Assembly: GCA_951799425.1 (NCBI GenBank)
Contig: OX637409.1
Location: forward strand, 23,776,501 to 23,840,500
Length of the DNA: 64,000 bases
Direction: 5' to 3'
From: Ilex aquifolium
Lineage: Eukaryota; Streptophyta; Magnoliopsida; Aquifoliales; Aquifoliaceae
Positions 22,861-34,806 of this stretch are shown here, piece by piece; position 1 is the first letter of the stretch; every line of letters starts with the position of its first letter. The translations under genes were made by a program, and so were the position numbers. The notes under the pieces were generated by a model. The model was given only the letters and a program-made list of their open reading frames with translations, searched no databases and was not told where the DNA came from.

Positions 22861-24019
22861 TAATTTAGGGGGACAAGGAGTTTTATTGGCTGATACATGC
22901 TTGACATCATGGGACACATCTTCTTTCAAATATTTACTATTTTCAATTCCTGAACAATATTCAATTTAACGTCAGAATATTCAAAGAATATACTAATCGA
23001 TGTCTAAAAATGCATTGCGAGATGCCCAACGCCTTTCATACACTCGATCAAAAAATTTAGCATTTAAGGCTTAGTAAAACAACCATTTTAAATTCCGAGC
23101 TTAAAATTCAATTCCAAGCTATTAGTGTCTCTTCACACCCCTTTATTTGGATTTTTTTTACGTTTATTCATTGGCATAAACCATTTTCAAAATCAGCCCA
23201 ATTGCCACATATTCATATTTTTTTAACACAAGAAACACAAAAATCTATTGATCATCAAAAACCGTGAAAAAACATATAAGAGGAGAAGGAATCCTCGTGA
23301 AATAAGACGAGGAACAATAAAATAGAAAGCAAAGCTATGAGCAAAAAAATCAAACCTAAATAATCGGCACATACTTGAGGCCAATGATCCTTAATTAAAT
23401 AGGATGATATTCCTCCAAAGCTTTTAAATGCGGTAACCCAAAGGAGAGTCATGGAATGATTTTGTCCCATAAATCTAACTAAGAGGTGTCTAGTTCTTCA
23501 AAAATTCGACCATCTCTTTCCAACCACATTACTAAAACACTACTAAAACTGCACATCTCCATAAGATCTTAACTTTATTACTTGGACCAAAGCCAGCAAA
23601 ATGAATCTCCAACATCAAAGTACAATCTTTAAGACACCCAAGGAATTCCAAACATTAACATATCTATATCATTCAAGCATGTATCACGTATGCTCATTCA
23701 TGCTTCATTACCAAGAAATGTTAAGGTTCTGAACTATCTAAGTTCAGGAATGACGAAGGGTTGAATCTTGATAATATCTTCTAAACCCAATGCATCTTGC
23801 TATTATCATTAGTACAAGCCCAAGAATAACACTAATGGAGCAAAAACACTTAGACAATGGGTTAATTTCTTTCATAATGTTCTTTGTTAATCACTCAATA
23901 AAAAACTCAAAATTATTGATGGAAAATTTCTTATAAAAAAAAAAATTATTGATGGAAAATAAAAAATAACTTTAAACCTCAATCCAAAAGTTCTAAGGTT
24001 GAAAGAATTATTTATTGCT

Positions 24020-25080
24020 ACTTGTGACTTGGCATACTAGACAAGTAAAAATTACAGTAATGGTCCCAAGACGGGGTAGATTTACGCATTGTTCAACATT
24101 ATGATTACTGTACTTAACCAGCCAACTACCCAAAATCAAGCAATTTGATCTAGATCTTTTTTATTTCTCAAGCAGATTGCCCACCCAATAAATGCAAATT
24201 ATCATATCACGGTGAGACTACCAACCTAGTGATCAAGGTAGATGAATAATAAACCGAGAAAATGTTAATATTCTGTATCGAACGACCGAATGATATGAAA
24301 TGCAATCATTTAGTCTCAATATCCCCCACCTAATTCAATAAGATAAAGTAACATATTTAAAAGAAACAATTAAGAGGAATTACTTGCAGGCATATGAGTA
24401 ATGGCCATTGTTTGGTGAGTGGTGGAAGTATCAGTTTTGCAACCATGAGATTCTGGATTTGAATACGAGCACAACTACTTTGTGCAAACACTACCAAAAT
24501 ATGGGTTTATACCTAATGAACACCTCAAAGATGTCCAATTAATAGGACCTTGTTTGTCTTTTAGGCTTATGAGTGTGTCACTAATGCCATTTCCCATTCA
24601 AGTTCACACACACAAATACGAAATTTCAGAAGAAAAATTTTAATGATCAACAAATGGAAAGGTAAGAAAAACAGCAGGCATACAGTGTTGATATAAAAAC
24701 TGAGAAATTATGAGAAATTAAAATAAGTGATTTGAAAACGAGATGGAACTTTGAGACATCTTTTCCCCGAAGGCGCACTTCGAAAGTTACTAGAATGAAT
24801 GTGACATTTGGAAACAGGAGGATCTTAATTTAGTCATTTACTACTTGTGCTGAGTCAGGTAGGGATTTTTCAACAGGGGTTGGACATATTTAAATGTCTA
24901 TCCGGACTAAACTGAAGTTGTAAAACCCTCAACTGAGCTCAACCCAAATCCTTTAACCCGAGCACTACTCATGTTTAGATTTTTGGGCATGGGTTGAACA
25001 TGAGTAACCCATCTGAGGTTCAGTAGTCAGGTTCAATCTTTGGGTTGAAATTCGGATTTCTTGGGAGAATCACACTGCAC
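24020..25080. other. Segment present in both tandem units but not in locus B
   Basis: Relative to the B-linked copy, which reads 'ctacttgagagtgcaaattg' near 15420, about 1.1 kb is extra here and at 32330-33450. It contains a SINE-like stretch with 'gattctggatttgaatacg' (24450-24480). No protein-coding similarity was recognised, and the open frames at the matching position in unit 2 are not conserved genes. Confidence 0.4.
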
Positions 25081-25489
25081 ATGTAAAGGTTTTAAAATTC
25101 TCAATTTGTATCTTCAAAGTGAGAAAATTAATCTTTGAGTGTAAATTGAAAATGTAAAACCTTCCAGCGTACAAAGTGTGATTCGCCCTAAAATGAGGTT
25201 ACAACCCCATAGTTTACTAAACTTACAGATCTTGCTCAAACCTTTAACTTGATATGCAAAATCTTTCAGATAATTAGTACGGCATCTTATTGAATAGTAA
25301 TAATCAGCATTAACCCAGAATGAGATTATGTTGGATATGAAGCCTAAACCTTAAAATGTAATAGCAGAGCACGGCATAGAAGAACAACTAACACGTAAAA
25401 TCATCAAAAGAGGGCTAGACAATCCAGAAATCAACAATCCATTAAACCCAGTCACGGCACACACAAATATAGAGGATGGAGACTCACCC

Positions 25490-25640
25490 GGATGGATTGC
25501 GAGAGCACAGATGATCGGTGAGGCTTGAGAGTGACGAGAGAGACGAGCGGGAGACAAAGCGCGGGACTGAGAAAAATGGATTCGGCTTGGGTTTCGGGTT
25601 TGGTTTGGAACTGAGCTGCGAATTTGAGGATTAAGATACC
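25490..25640 (-). promoter_or_regulatory. Leader-exon-like block, unit 1
   Basis: Counterpart of 15867-15975. It ends (minus sense) CATCCGG|GTGAGT, a good splice donor. The next F-box coding sequence downstream on the minus strand is fragment H, now separated by the Harbinger element, so this block has probably lost its gene. Confidence 0.4.
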
Positions 25641-25649
25641 AAACCAAGT

Positions 25650-26340
25650 TTTATATTTTAATTATTTGTGCTCGACCATATGAGTCCATATTTATTTTTC
25701 ACTTTTGTCATGTGTATGTTTATTTAAATTAAATATTTTTATATATTTTTTTATTTTGTTTAATATTAATTTAAATCTATCTTTACTCTTAGTATTATTC
25801 AGAGAAATTTTATCATTTTTTTCTAACTAGCATCTTTATTCATCACCGTTGAATATGATCAAATCATATTAATTTATTATCTCTCAACTTATGTTTAATT
25901 AGATTTACTCATACTATTTTTTTATAATACGGTCATTTTTAGATTTTTCATACATTTACCTTAATATTCTCATTTTCGCTATATTCATTTGATCATATGC
26001 CTAAAGGAATTCATCCATAATTAAGATGAATAAGTATGAACTTAAGTTTGATCTTTAGTGTAATCCCACCATGATGGAAATTTTTTTATTTTTTTCTACA
26101 TAAGACTTAATTATAATCATAACCCCATCATACATGTCATTTATCACTATACCTATTTGTCACCCTTTTTTCTATCAATGACCCTTCATATTATATTTCT
26201 AGCCACTTTATCATACACCTTTTTAAGATTTGTAAATATTATATGGAGATTTTTATTGATCAGTGTCCTTGATAAATATATAACCTCAACAGTTGATCTA
26301 CTAGGCATAAACCCAAACTATTTTTTTTGACATTGTAATC
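25650..26340 (-). pseudogene. RTE-type LINE reverse transcriptase debris, unit 1
   Basis: On the minus strand a decayed reverse-transcriptase segment can be read near 26330-26150: FGFMPSRSTVE, corresponding to the family motif 'GFmPGRSTmEaI', then a 'LKKVYDKV' like segment corresponding to 'lEKAYDkVPR'. It then runs into AT-rich sequence shared with unit 2. Many stops are present. Unit 2 retains a different part of the element (34080-34650). Confidence 0.65.
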
Positions 26341-26512
26341 TCAACTATTACTCATAGGCAACCAAAGATTTTCAATTGAGAGCTCAATTTATCCAACCAG
26401 AAAATTGCATTTAAACAAAATATGTCATACCAACTCAGTTATGTACAATGACTTTCTTGCAACAAAGTACAGGTCTTTTATATTTGGCACTGGATGTCAC
26501 TACACTTGCTAC

Positions 26513-27960
26513 TTACTCATCTGAATCCACATATCTGACTTGTGCTTTTGGTGATGCTCGAGGAAATCGTAACAACTCTTTCAATGTCCTGGAACCACCA
26601 CCATCAGAAACCTCTTCTACAACAATTACCAATTCTTCAAGTACGGTTGAGCATGCTAACAGAACCTTAACAAACTCCATTTCAGGCTTGACACCAGAGA
26701 AAAGTCCAATCTCCACTTTTTTAAGCCGATTAAAAGAACAATCTGAAAAGTCTTGCGCTTGCAAATATTCTGCAACGGATTGCATATTGTTTGAGGGGTT
26801 GGTGCATGCCTAAGAAAGAAACAAAAAATGGAATCATATCAATGTGAACTTTCCAAAAATACATAAATTACAGAAAAAAAAAATTGAATTGAGCAACAAC
26901 TCACTACAATTTCAAGTTCACGTAAGTTGGGGGAGCTTCTAATCAAGCAAAGAGCACATGCGACTGCTTCAATCTTCTCGAAACACATAAGAGACAGATA
27001 AAGAAATGTGAGGTGTTCCAACATAATAGGAAGTCTCTCTAACACATGACCTGCAGCCAAAAACTGCAAACAATTGCACCAAAAGAAAGAAGTAAGAAAC
27101 ATGCCTTCCAGAGCATGTCCACTATATATCAAAAAATAAACCTTCCTTACCTCCAAAACGTTTTCATCGAGATTCAGTTTCTCAATGGCAGGTACACCAC
27201 TAAAAAACTTGATCAAATTAGAGATTTTCCCTTGGTTCTGGTGTTCAACATCCAAACTATTGGAAATCAAAGTCACTGAAATTTCAGCAAGAAGAGGGGT
27301 ACATTTGAAGCAAATGGATTTTAAAATACCACAAAAGCGAAAAAATCTGAGTTTGCGTGCATCGATGTCAAGACAATCAAACTCGGTGCAGCATTCACAC
27401 CTCAACCATTCAAGCTGAGGGAAATTTGAGATCAAATTCCCAAACATTTCAGGTACAAGGGCAACAGATGAAAGATCAAGGTGGACGAGCCTACTAAATC
27501 CTTTGAACGTAGGTGGAGGTTTGAACACACAATTATGAAGATTCAAATGGCTTAGCTGCAGGAAGGTAAACAGGTAAGAAGGCAATCTATAGGGATTGCC
27601 ATTGGAAATGCGCAAGGTAAATTCCTGGATATTTTTCTTTGACAGGAAAAGGATCCAATGATGGATATCAATACAGCTTCTGAAATCAGGGACGGAAAGT
27701 TTAAACTTAACTATAGGCCCCTGATGAAGTAACAGAACTTGGTAAACAATTGAAGACAATTTGCGGTTGCCCCGTAATTCTGGGGGGAGCTGGTGATCGA
27801 ATATGATGTCTGGAATTGTTACCCATTTATGCTTCCACACTGTAGATAAGATACTAGTCCTTGCAGCATCCCTCAATGGCAAGTGCTTTAGAATATTTTC
27901 TATAATATGACTTGGTAACTTACTGATAATATCCGAGTCAGAACTCCTCACACTCTTCAT
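26513..27960 (-). CDS. F-box/FBD/LRR-repeat protein, intact copy C
   Basis: Three exons, 27960-27151, 27063-26905 and 26809-26513, joined by GT-AG introns of 87 and 95 bp, give 421 residues, the usual size of the At1g13570-type family. The F-box spans about residues 8-52 (IISKLPSHIIENILKHLPLR, then RTSILSTVWKHKWVTIPDIIFD). Leu-rich repeats occupy about residues 105-300 (QLSHLNLHNCVFKP, RLVHLDLSSVALVPEMF, SSPNLRELEIV). The C-terminal FBD segment contains FSGVKPEMEFVKVLLACS and ends YVDSDE. Family knowledge: F-box proteins bind SKP1 and present targets to an SCF ubiquitin ligase; the target is unknown. Exons have no stops or frameshifts. The acceptor of the upstream UTR intron (TTTCCAG|GACAGTCCC) is present at 27984/27983. 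The ancestral leader exon is missing because of the tandem-duplication junction at 29703, so expression may depend on another promoter. Confidence 0.9.
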
Positions 27961-27983
27961 TCAACAATGATTTAGGGACTGTC

Positions 27984-29703
27984 CTGGAAATAAAACATCA
28001 TGGCAGGCAGTTAGATTATATTAGAAACCTACATGATCTATTTTTGTAATGCTATCGCATAAAAAGAAAAGTGACACTACATAGAAGAAAAAGTTAAGTC
28101 AAGTCACTACTCTTTCCAGTTCAACCAATTCTGCAATTATGAATAGAATCAAGCCGAATCGACTAATTTCAAACCAACATTTCAAAAGTCTTCGTTCACC
28201 TAATGAAAATGATAGAAGACGTCTTTCTCATAAATAAAATCATAGTTGTCGAGACAATACCCTCTTCCCCCCTGCCCCCACCCAAAAAAAGGAAGACAAC
28301 GCTATCCCAATATCATTCTTCAACAAATTGAATTATTCAGTTTCACTTTCTTCAATTATTATATGGCCACTACTGCATTGAATGTAGCAGCTCTAATGTA
28401 AAATTTCCACCAACTTTTACAGTTTTATTTACTTCACGAATAGGAGCGATGAAGGGATGAATCTCAATATCCTCTAGACTTGAGGCGTGTTATTATTATC
28501 ATTATTATTATTGTTGCTATTATTGTTGTTGTCAGTATCAGTACTATATCATCATCATCACTATCATAATGATTTGTTTTCTGAGCAGAACACTTAATGC
28601 CCAATACCGACAAATACGTATTTCATATGATTGTCGTTAGTTAGACATAATACTCAAAACAGTCATAGAAATCTGCAAATTGCTTTAAACCGCAGTCCAC
28701 AAATACTGAAGTTGTGATGATATCTTACTCCTATTTGACTTAATCATGCTTCTATAGGGGACTAGATAATTAGGGTATTGATCCAAATGATGAGTTAGAT
28801 CTACTCATTGCTTCGGTATTATTGTTGCTTCAGTTGGTTAATCAGTCAATTAACAGGAATGAATTAATTTGACCTGTTTTTCCTTAAGTACAATGCCCCC
28901 ATTCCCAAGGACAAAACAAATTATGATATCAAAATTCGTTGGAAAGATAAATGGGTTTTGAGTGTGAACCCATCATGCAAGGGTGAGGTTACAGGTCCAA
29001 TGACGAAGTTAGATAAGAGTAGAAAGTCCTTATTCAATCTGGTCCCTGTTAGTCAATGGTGCTGGGGACAATGGATTGGGTATCTACCCAAAAATCTGAA
29101 ATAACATGAAGTGCTTGCCTTCACAATTGAACCCAAAACCTCACTCTTATTAACCAAACACTTTGATCACTGCCCCTATAGTAGGAGAAAATTACCATGA
29201 CATCACTGTCACATGGTATCACTATCTAATTAGAAGCCAACAAATGAGCAAGTGGATCTCACAAAATTTAATAATCACCCATCTAGAATAACTACCCCAT
29301 GTAAAAACGTTAAGTTCACTTTATACATTGGGTGGTTTTTAGTTGGATGATGATACTACGAGACCGTGATGATGTAGTATTACCGTTATATTGAATATTT
29401 TCTCCCATGTTGGATACATAATATCAGAGAACATTCGATTTCTGAATTAATCGGCCACATGTATGAAAATACAATCATTTAGTTTCTATATTTTCAATAC
29501 AATAAGCTATATTAGAAAACAAACGAAAAAAGACCAATTGTGTGGAACCCTTTGCAGTATATGAGCCTGTGATTGAATCTATTTCTCATTCATGTTCAAT
29601 AAATACAATATGCATCATGCTCAACAAAAGGAAAAGAATGAAGAATAACAGGCGTATACAACTGAATATAACAACTAAACTTGTTCTTTGAGTGATATAT
29701 AAT
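27984..29703 (-). other. UTR intron of locus C, truncated at the duplication junction
   Basis: This is intron-like sequence shared with D (36263-38001) and E. It contains a trinucleotide-type microsatellite (28490-28572, att/ttg/atc) and a SINE-like stretch on the minus strand around 29170-29040 ('gaggttttgggttcaattgt' B-box-like). It stops about 20 bp before the donor that D retains. Confidence 0.6.
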
Positions 29704-30339
29704 AGGGTGTTAGCGTGTTTTTGTTTTTTGAAAATAGTTTTTTTATGTTTGCATTTTTTGTCCTTGTTTTCAAAACAGAGTACCAAAAAAAAAAAATTCA
29801 CCAAGCACGTTTTTTTTCTTTCCAAAAACTGAAAACAAAAAAAAAAAAAAATAATAAAATAAAAACAACTTGTTACCAAACGCACCCCTAATAATTCAGC
29901 TTCACTTTCTCCACTTAATAGTATTGGATACATATTATATTTATCACAAATTTTGTAAAATATTTTTAAACTTTTGGATAGGTTTGGGACATGCTGAAGT
30001 TTTATAACCAAAAGTTTGGGATACACAGTGATTTGCCAGTGTTAGATATATGTTTTTTTTTCTTGGAGCCATGGGAGAAAACAAAATAATTGTTTTATTT
30101 AAAACAACAATTGGAGAATTGAAGGTGGTTTTTCAATTGACAATTTGAAGGTAAGAAAAATTACTTAAATGGAGTTGGCTTTGGAGGTATCCCTTTGAAC
30201 GAAATTCCTTATGACATTTAGTTATCAAGAGTAATTATTGTTTACAGACCAATGGATGGAATGCTAATAGAATTAAAAATAGAAGTTTCTAATACCCATG
30301 AAAATTCACATCTCAAAAATTGATGAGTTTTTCTCAAAT

Positions 30340-31150
30340 CTTTAGTTTGTGGTGTGTAACGGGGAGAGTTCGTTTTTGGGTGGATACCTAGTTGGAAGAG
30401 TTATCTTTTTTATATTTGTTTCCACACCTCTATCATTTATCTTGCTTTTCACAATGCATCCATAGCTCTTGTGCTTCGGTTTTATAATCATTCGTACTTG
30501 GACTTCGAACTCCGTAGTAAAAAGATGATAGAGACACTAGGGATTTGATGCCATTCCTTGATATTCTTAACAATTCTTCATTGACTCAAGAGTCAAGTAA
30601 TACTAGCCTTTAGATGTTTTCTCTAGGAAATTCTTCCCTTTTTTTTTTTGGATGAATTTTTTTGTCCTCCCTTTACCTCTACTTCGATGATTTGGAAAGC
30701 CAAATTGCCAGTAAAAGTGTAAATTTTTGCAAAGGGCATTGCACATGGTAACTATGACATGCTTTATGAAGAAAAAAAAAAGACATAATACTTTTCCCGG
30801 TGGTGTGTGGTGTTAGAGATGATTATGAAAGCATTAATCATTTATTTTTATATTGCCCTACTATTTTTCCTCGTGGCATAAATTGCTAGCTTGACAGGTT
30901 TGAGTTCGGCAATTCCCGCCTCATCCACATCCTTGTTTGTTAAAGATTTGAAAGGACTTGGGCAGATTGATGTAGGCGTGATTCGCTAGGGTTATGAGAT
31001 GATTGCTATTGCTACTTTTGGGTTAATTGGAAGGAAAAAAATGAAAGAATTTTTGAAGACCGAAGCAAGTTGTTGAATAGATTTTAGGACCGTAGTCATT
31101 TCATCGCATCATTCTGAGATTAAATTCCTAAGAATTTCAAAGGAATTCTA
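30340..31150 (+). pseudogene. LINE ORF2 C-terminal remnant, copy 3
   Basis: Unit-2 counterpart of 22020-22860, with the same VGNG/GGYLVG, WKAKLP and RNERIF-like landmarks (for example 'attggaaggaaaaaaatgaaagaatttttgaag' near 31025). Additional stops are present. Confidence 0.7.
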
Positions 31151-33916
31151 TTTTTTTGCTAATTTAGGGGGGCACAGAGTTTTATAGGCTGATACATGCT
31201 TGACATCATGGGACACATCTTCTTTCAAATATTTATTATTTTCAATTCCTGAACAATATTCAATTTAATGTCGGAATATTCAAAGAATATACTAATCGAT
31301 GTCTAAAAATGCATTGCGAGATGCCCAACACCTTTCATACACTCAATCAAAAAATTTAGCATTTAAGGCTTAGTAAAACAAACCATTCCAAATTCCGAAC
31401 TAAAAATTCAATTCTAGGCTATTAGTGACTCTTCACACCCTTTTATTTGGATTTTTTTTACGTTTATTCATTGGCATAAACCATTTTCAAAATCAGCCCA
31501 ATTGCCACATATTCATATTTTTTTAACACAAGAAACATGAAAATCTATTGATCATCAAAAACCGTGAAAAAACATATAAGAGGATAAGGAATCCTCGTGA
31601 AATAAGACGAGGAACAATAAAATAGAAAGAAAAGCTATGAGCAAAAAAATCAAGCCTAAAAAATCGGCACATACTTGAGGTCAATGATCCTTAATTAAAT
31701 AGGATGATATTCCTCCAAAGCTTTTAAATGCAATAACCCAAAGAAGAGTCATGGAATGATTTTGTCCAATAAATCTTACTAAGAGGTGTCTAGTCCTTCA
31801 AAAATTCGACCATCTCTTTCCAACCACATTACTGAAACACTACTAAAACTGCACATCTCCATAAGATCTTAGCTTTATTACTTGGACCAAAGCCAGAAAA
31901 ATGAATCTCCAATATCAGAGTACAATCTTTATGACACCCAAGGAATTCCAAACATTCCCATATCTATATCATTCAAGCATGTATCACGTATGCTCATTCA
32001 TGCTTCATTACCAACAAGTGTTAAGGTTCTGAACTATCTAAATTTTATCTAAGTTGAGGAATGACGAAGGGTTGAATCTCGATAATATCTTCTAAACCCA
32101 ATGCATCTCGTTATTATCATTAGTACAAGCCCAAGAATAACACTAATGGAGCAAAAACACTCAAAAAATGGGTTAATTTCTATCATAATGTTCTTCGTTA
32201 ATCACTCAATAAAAACTCAAAATTATTGATGGAAAATTTCTTATCAAAAAAATTTATTGATGGAAAATTCAAATCACTTCAAACCTCAATCCAAAAGTAC
32301 TAACGTTGAAAGAATTATTTATTGCTACTTGTGACTTGGCATACTAGACAAATAAAAATTATAGTAATGGTCCAAAGACGGGGTAGATTTACGCATTGTT
32401 CAACATTATGTTTACTGTACTTAACCAGCCAACTACCCAAAATCAAGCAATTTGATCTAGATGTTTTTTATTTCTCAAGCAGATTGCCCACCCAATAAAT
32501 GCAAATTATCATATCACAGTGAGACTACCAACTTAATGATCAAGGTAGATGAAGAATAAATCGAGAAAATGTTAATATTCTGAATCGAAAGACCGAATGA
32601 GATGAAATGCAATCATTTAGTCTCAATATCCCCCACCTAATTCAATAAGACAAAGCAACATATTTTAAAGAAACAATTAAGAGGAATTACTTGCAGGCAT
32701 ATGGGTAATGGCCATTGTTTGGTGAGTGGTGGAAGTATCAGTTTTGCAACCATGAGATTCTGGATTTGAATACGAGCACAACTACTTTGTGCAAACAATA
32801 CCAAAATATGGGTTTATACCTAATGTACACCTCAAAGATGTCCAATTAATAGGACCTTGTTTGTCTTTTAGGCTTATGAGTGTGTCACTAATGCCATTTC
32901 CCATTCAAGTTCACACACAAATACGAAATTTCAGAAGAAAAATTTTAATGATCAACAAATGGAAAGGTAAGAAAAACAGCAGGCAAACAGTGTTGATATA
33001 ACAACTAAGAAATTATGAGAAATTAAAATAAGTGATTTGAAAACCAGATGGAACTTTGAGACATTTTTTCCCCGAAGGCGCACTTCGAAAGTTACCAGAA
33101 TGAATGTGACATTCGGAAACAGGAGGATCTCAATTTGGTCATTTACTACTTGTGCTGAGTCAGGTAGGGATAGGTATCCTATTTTCCAACAGGGGTTGGA
33201 CAGATTTAAATGTCTATCCGAACTAAACTGAAGTTGTAAAACCCTCAACCGAACTCAACCCAAATCCTTCAACCCGAGTACTACTCATGTTTAGATTTTT
33301 GGGCACGGGTTGAACATGATGAGTAACCCGTCTGAGGTTCAGCAGTCAGGTTCAATCTTTGGGTTGAAATTCAGATTTCTTGGGAGAATCACACTTTGCA
33401 CATGTAAAGGTTTTAAAATTCTCAATTTGTATCTTCAAAGTGAGAAAATTAATCTTTGAGTATAAATTGAAATTTTAAAACCTTCCAGCGTACAAAGTGT
33501 GATTCGCCCTAAAATGAGGTTACAACCCCATTGTTTACAAAACTTACAGATCTGGCTCAAACCTTTAACTTGATATGCAAAATCTTTCAGATAATTAGTA
33601 TGGCATCTTATTGAATAGTAATAATCAACATTAACCCAGAATGAGATTATGTTGGATATGAAGCCTAAACCTTAAAATGTAATAGCAGAGCACGGCATGG
33701 AAGAACAAATAACACGTAAAATCATCAAAAGAGGGCTAGACAATCCAGAAATCAACAATCCATTAAATTTGAACTTAAAATCAGTAAAGAACACCCACAG
33801 CCCATATACACACACACACACAAAACACTCACAAGCATGCAGAAACACACCAACCAGCGCAAAGCACGCCCACTCATATGAAACCCAGTCACGGCACACA
33901 CAAATAGAGAGGATTG

Positions 33917-34070
33917 AGACTGACCCGGATGGATTGCGAGAGCAGAGATGATCGGTGAAGCTTGAGAGTGACGAGCGGGAGACAAAGCGCGGGACTGAGA
34001 AAAATGGATTCGGCTTGGGTTTCGGGTTTGGTTTGGAACTGAGCTGCGAATTTGAGGATTAAGATACCAA
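33917..34070 (-). promoter_or_regulatory. Leader-exon-like block upstream of gene C, unit 2
   Basis: Third copy of the block at 15867-15975, ending (minus sense) CATCCGG|GTCAGT at about 33927/33926. Because of the tandem duplication this is now the nearest leader-exon candidate upstream of C on the same strand, about 6 kb away. Splicing from it to the acceptor at 27984/27983 is an inference, not seen. Confidence 0.35.
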
Positions 34071-34079
34071 ACCAAGTTT

Positions 34080-34650
34080 TATATTTCAATTATTTGTGCT
34101 CGACCATATGAGTCCGTATTTATTATTCACTTTTGTCATGCGTATGTTTATTTAAATTAAATATTTTATATATATATTTTTTATTTTGTTTAATATTAAT
34201 TTAAATCTACCTTTACTCTTAGTATTATTCGGAGAAATTTTATCGTTTTTTCCTAACTAGTGTATTTATCGACCTCCATTGAATATGGCCAAATCATATT
34301 AATCTATTGTCTCTCAATTTATTCTTAATTGGAGTTACTCTTAATATTTTTCCTAATACAATCATTTTTAGCTTTTTCACACATTTACCTTAATATTATC
34401 ATTTTCGCTATACTCATTTGGTCATTATATTGTTTCCTAGTTACCTAACAATTCGTCCCACAGCATTGTTATCCTTATGACTGTACAATAAAACTCGTCT
34501 TCTAATTTTATTTGTATTCTTCTATCACATAATATGTCATACGCTTTCCAAGTCAACCATCATTGATTCTATGAGTTACATTGTCTCTAATCTCTCCATC
34601 ATTTTTAATGTTCAATCTTAAATATATAAATCGTTTACTCGTTGGTATTT
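34080..34650 (-). pseudogene. RTE-type LINE 3' debris, unit 2
   Basis: Minus-strand remnant with a segment readable as FRYL-like and GEIRDNVTHRIN (about 34610-34560), the position where RTE LINEs read 'FrYLGS.i...GeiddDv.hRI'. It is followed by AT-rich sequence common to unit 1. Stops are frequent. Unit 1 keeps the preceding reverse-transcriptase part instead. Confidence 0.6.
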
Positions 34651-34806
34651 ATTGATTTTCAATCTCAAATGAGAACTCAATTTATCCAACCAGAAAATTG
34701 CATTTAAACAAAATATGGCATACTCAGTTATGTACAAAGACTTTCTTGCAACAAAGTACAGGTCTTTTATCTTTGGCACTGGGTGTGTCACTACACTTGC
34801 TACTTA

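Larger units (their letters stand above)
21371..29703. repeat. Tandem segmental duplication, unit 1 (contains F-box gene C)
   Basis: About 8.33 kb recurs directly downstream (29704-37978) in the same orientation and order: Harbinger right end, LINE remnant, leader exon, RTE-type LINE debris, F-box gene, UTR intron. The unit-1/unit-2 junction is readable at 29703/29704: 'gagtgatatataat' (end of unit 1, matching 37969-37977) runs straight into 'agggtgttagcgtgttttt', which matches 21371 onward inside the Harbinger element. Pairwise similarity is high by eye with small indels. Confidence 0.9.

Noticed and set aside
24020-25080. New mobile element in the extra 1.1 kb relative to locus B
   Set aside because: No terminal inverted repeats or target duplication were found; deletion from the B copy explains it equally well.
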